Notes under the pieces: generated by a model
Told to the model about the DNA's origin: nothing
The model's database searches: none
Seen by the model: only the letters and a program-made list of their open reading frames with translations
Shown here: one piece after another, positions 33,158 through 34,819 of the stretch
Position numbering within the stretch: position 1 is the first letter of the stretch
Layout: every line of letters starts with the position of its first letter
Assembly: GCA_024643655.1 (NCBI GenBank)
Contig: JAHEMM010000022.1
Coordinates: forward strand, 1-34,819
Direction: 5' to 3'
Length of the DNA: 34,819 nucleotides
From: Chitinophagaceae bacterium
Lineage (GTDB): Bacteria; Bacteroidota; Bacteroidia; Chitinophagales; Chitinophagaceae
Program-made: the position numbers and the translations under genes

Positions 33158-33190
33158 CAAAAGGCTGCTTTCAAAGTAGCCTTTTGTTTT
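33158..33190 (+). terminator. Rho-independent terminator after susD
   Basis: CAAAAGGCT (33158-33166) pairs with AGCCTTTTG (33178-33186), and the stem continues inward with a G-T wobble and three further pairs. TTTT follows. It separates the susCD pair from anmK, so anmK is probably transcribed separately. Confidence 0.88.
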
Positions 33191-33203
33191 ATATATTTAT
33201 TCT

Positions 33204-34406
33204 ATGCATGCACATATTGAAAAACTTTATACAATAGCAAGTAAAGATTATCGCCGTATAATCGGATTAATGAGTGGAACATCAGTTGATGGACTTGATA
33301 TTGCTGTTTGTGGATTCAGTTCAAACGGAATGGATACTAAAGTAACCGTAGAGCAGTTTACAACAGTACCCTATGGCAATGATTTTAAAGAAGAGATCAA
33401 GTCTGTTTTTTCAATAAAAAATGTGGATCTGGAAAAACTTTGTTTGCTAAATCCCTGGGTTGCAGTACAGCAATCAAAAATGATCAATGAATGTTTGGCG
33501 CAATGGGGAATTAAGAACGAAGAAATTGATGCTATCGCAAGCCATGGTCAAACAATTTACCATGCACCAGCTTCTTTGCATCAGCAATCAAAATTTGGTA
33601 ATGCTACTTTACAAATTGGAGATGGTGATCATATGGCTGTTGCCACTGGAATAATAACGATAAGCGACTTCAGGCAAAAACATATTGCCGGTGGTGGAGA
33701 AGGAGCACCATTGGCTGTGTATGGAGATTATCTCATCTTCAGTAAAAAAAATGAAAACAGAATATTATTAAATATGGGAGGGATTGCCAACTTTACTTTC
33801 TTGAGTGGCGATCTGGACGGTTCAAAAGTTTTTAGTACAGATACAGGACCAGGTAATACGATCATGGATGCAGTAGTGCAAAAATATTTTCCGGGAAAAT
33901 ACTTTGATGAAGATGCGGCAATAGCAAAATCAGGAATAATTAATGAAACCTTACTTGCTGAATTAATGAATCATCCTTTCTTTGAACAGCCTTTTCCAAA
34001 AACTACCGGTCCTGAATTATTTAACCTCCCTTATCTGGAAGCTGCATTAGAAAAGTTGAGTTTCAAAGATTTAAAAGTGGAAGATATAATGGCTACCTTA
34101 AATCGGTTTTCTGCCTGCACAATAACCGATGCAATTAAAAAAGTTTTTGCAGGTGAAAATAATTTTGTTTTGTATGCAAGTGGTGGTGGCATGCACAATC
34201 CATTATTAATGGAACATATTAAAAATGAATTGCCAGGTATTGTAATTCAATCAACAGATGCTTTGCAGGTGAATCCAGATGCAAAAGAAGCAGTTTTGTT
34301 TGCAGTATTAGCCAATGAGTGTTTATGTGGAGGCCTGACTGGCCTTGGTAAACCAAATACTGCAATACCAGCTATATCAATGGGCAAAATTAGTTTCCCG
34401 GATTAA
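33204..34406 (+). CDS. anmK: Anhydro-N-acetylmuramic acid kinase
   Basis: This enzyme phosphorylates and opens 1,6-anhydro-MurNAc to MurNAc 6-phosphate, recycling peptidoglycan fragments. The 400-residue length is slightly above the usual 370. Family motifs are IGLMSGTSVDGLDIAV (20-35, ATP-binding loop), SHGQTIYHAP, LQIGDGDHMAVATGI, ISDFRQKHIAGGGEGAPLA (containing the catalytic Asp region), LLNMGGIANFTFL, STDTGPGNTIMDA and YASGGGMHNPLLMEHI. The ATG at 33204 gives 17 residues before the IGLMSGTS core, consistent with a normal start. It stands between the susD terminator and queG (convergent). MurQ or an anhydro-muropeptide permease is not in the window. Confidence 0.96.
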   Translation: MHAHIEKLYTIASKDYRRIIGLMSGTSVDGLDIAVCGFSSNGMDTKVTVEQFTTVPYGNDFKEEIKSVFSIKNVDLEKLCLLNPWVAVQQSKMINECLAQWGIKNEEIDAIASHGQTIYHAPASLHQQSKFGNATLQIGDGDHMAVATGIITISDFRQKHIAGGGEGAPLAVYGDYLIFSKKNENRILLNMGGIANFTFLSGDLDGSKVFSTDTGPGNTIMDAVVQKYFPGKYFDEDAAIAKSGIINETLLAELMNHPFFEQPFPKTTGPELFNLPYLEAALEKLSFKDLKVEDIMATLNRFSACTITDAIKKVFAGENNFVLYASGGGMHNPLLMEHIKNELPGIVIQSTDALQVNPDAKEAVLFAVLANECLCGGLTGLGKPNTAIPAISMGKISFPD

Positions 34407-34501
34407 GATATGCTATAATATCTTTTAGTAATTTAAAGTTCCTTTTGTAAGGAAGAAATTTCAAATTAATAGTACGTCTTGCCGGGTCGGTTCAAAAATT
34501 T

Positions 34502-34819
34502 CTATTCTGAAATAAATTTTAGGTTACGCTGAATGCCGGCATATTTTGTTCGCTTTAAGGGCGATGCTGAAAATATTTTTTTAAAACTTTCTTCAGTTAA
34601 TTCACTCCATTCTCTGGTTGATAAGTTCAGTATTTCAGGTATTGGAGTAAATGCAATTTCGTTTGTAGGTTTACTGAATCTATTCCACGGACAAACGTCC
34701 TGGCAGGTGTCACAACCAAACATCCAATTGTCAAACTTTCCTTTCATTGTTTCAGGTATCAACATTTCTTTTAATTCAATGGTGAAATACGAAATACATT
34801 TGCTGCCATCAATTACTTT
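34502..34819 (-). CDS. queG: Epoxyqueuosine reductase, C-terminal part
   Basis: The last 106 codons of queG are present; the reading frame stays open to the right window edge, so the N-terminal cobalamin-binding part lies beyond it. QueG reduces epoxyqueuosine to queuosine in tRNA using cobalamin and two 4Fe-4S clusters. Visible are [19 protein letters not shown] (the CISY-TIE block), [19 protein letters not shown] with the cysteines of the iron-sulfur clusters, and the C-terminal [20 protein letters not shown] block. These match the family closely. An internal ATG at 34765 is not the start, because conserved sequence continues upstream of it. Confidence 0.94.
   Translation of the reverse strand, partial: KVIDGSKCISYFTIELKEMLIPETMKGKFDNWMFGCDTCQDVCPWNRFSKPTNEIAFTPIPEILNLSTREWSELTEESFKKIFSASPLKRTKYAGIQRNLKFISE

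Noticed and set aside
34439-34454. Inverted repeat TTCCTT-TTGT-AAGGAA between anmK and queG
   Set aside because: Short A/T-heavy stem without a following T-tract in either direction; not convincing as a terminator.
1-34819. CRISPR arrays, tRNA/rRNA genes, insertion sequences, integrases, toxin-antitoxin pairs or phage genes
   Set aside because: I looked for repeat-spacer patterns, cloverleaf-like sequences, transposase motifs and flanking inverted repeats and saw none.

Overview
This is an AT-rich chromosomal segment from a member of the Bacteroidota, most likely of the Chitinophagaceae or a close relative. The reasons are: a SusC/SusD pair; many lipoproteins with Bacteroidota-type lipoboxes; no Shine-Dalgarno sequences ahead of most genes; several promoters with the TAnnTTTG -7 element typical of this phylum; a type III glutamine synthetase; and a DUF2911 protein. 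The standard genetic code fits. I see no rRNA, tRNA, CRISPR array, insertion sequence, integrase or phage gene. Overall this is an ordinary housekeeping region with one well-defined accessory transport cassette.

Layout. 1-278: N-terminus of a carboxypeptidase-regulatory-domain protein or TonB receptor, minus strand, cut by the window edge. 664-2344 (minus): TPR lipoprotein then rpe. 2461-4078 (plus): a TolB-like beta-propeller lipoprotein and a small four-helix membrane protein. 4111-5735 (minus): a YfcE-type phosphoesterase then a Tat-exported HisC-like aminotransferase. 5813-8050 (plus): an SLC12-like cation-chloride cotransporter homologue. 8232-9389: homogentisate dioxygenase with a strong terminator.

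9481-16363 is the most coherent system. It holds a TetR-family repressor followed by tolC, a lipoprotein membrane-fusion protein, two separate ABC ATPases and two ABC-2 permeases, ended by a near-perfect hairpin. Near-identical palindromes (TTAACCA-N2-TGGTTAA) lie at the repressor promoter and just before tolC, which makes an autoregulated efflux switch likely. The layout resembles the E. coli cecR-ybhGFSR locus, but the tandem ATPase is split into two genes. The motif lesions of the two ATPases all fall on one composite ATP site, so the pair looks like an asymmetric heterodimer.

16378-20000 (minus): glnN and a polytopic membrane protein of unknown function. 20133-23344 (plus): purL overlapping an rfaD/hldD-like epimerase. 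23446-23991 (minus): fasciclin lipoprotein. 24157-24951: proC. 25007-26222 (minus): folK then a deoxynucleoside kinase. 26287-28494 (plus): an ABC-2 permease without its own ATPase, an SRPBCC-like protein and a DUF2911 protein. 28676-33136: SusC/SusD, preceded by a cluster of TTGCAG elements at roughly one-helical-turn intervals. 33204-34406: anmK. 34502-34819 (minus): C-terminal part of queG, cut by the window edge.

I did not find a plainly novel multi-gene system. The best leads are the operator pair and asymmetric ATPase of the efflux cassette, the exported aminotransferase beside a phosphoesterase, and the phased elements ahead of susC.
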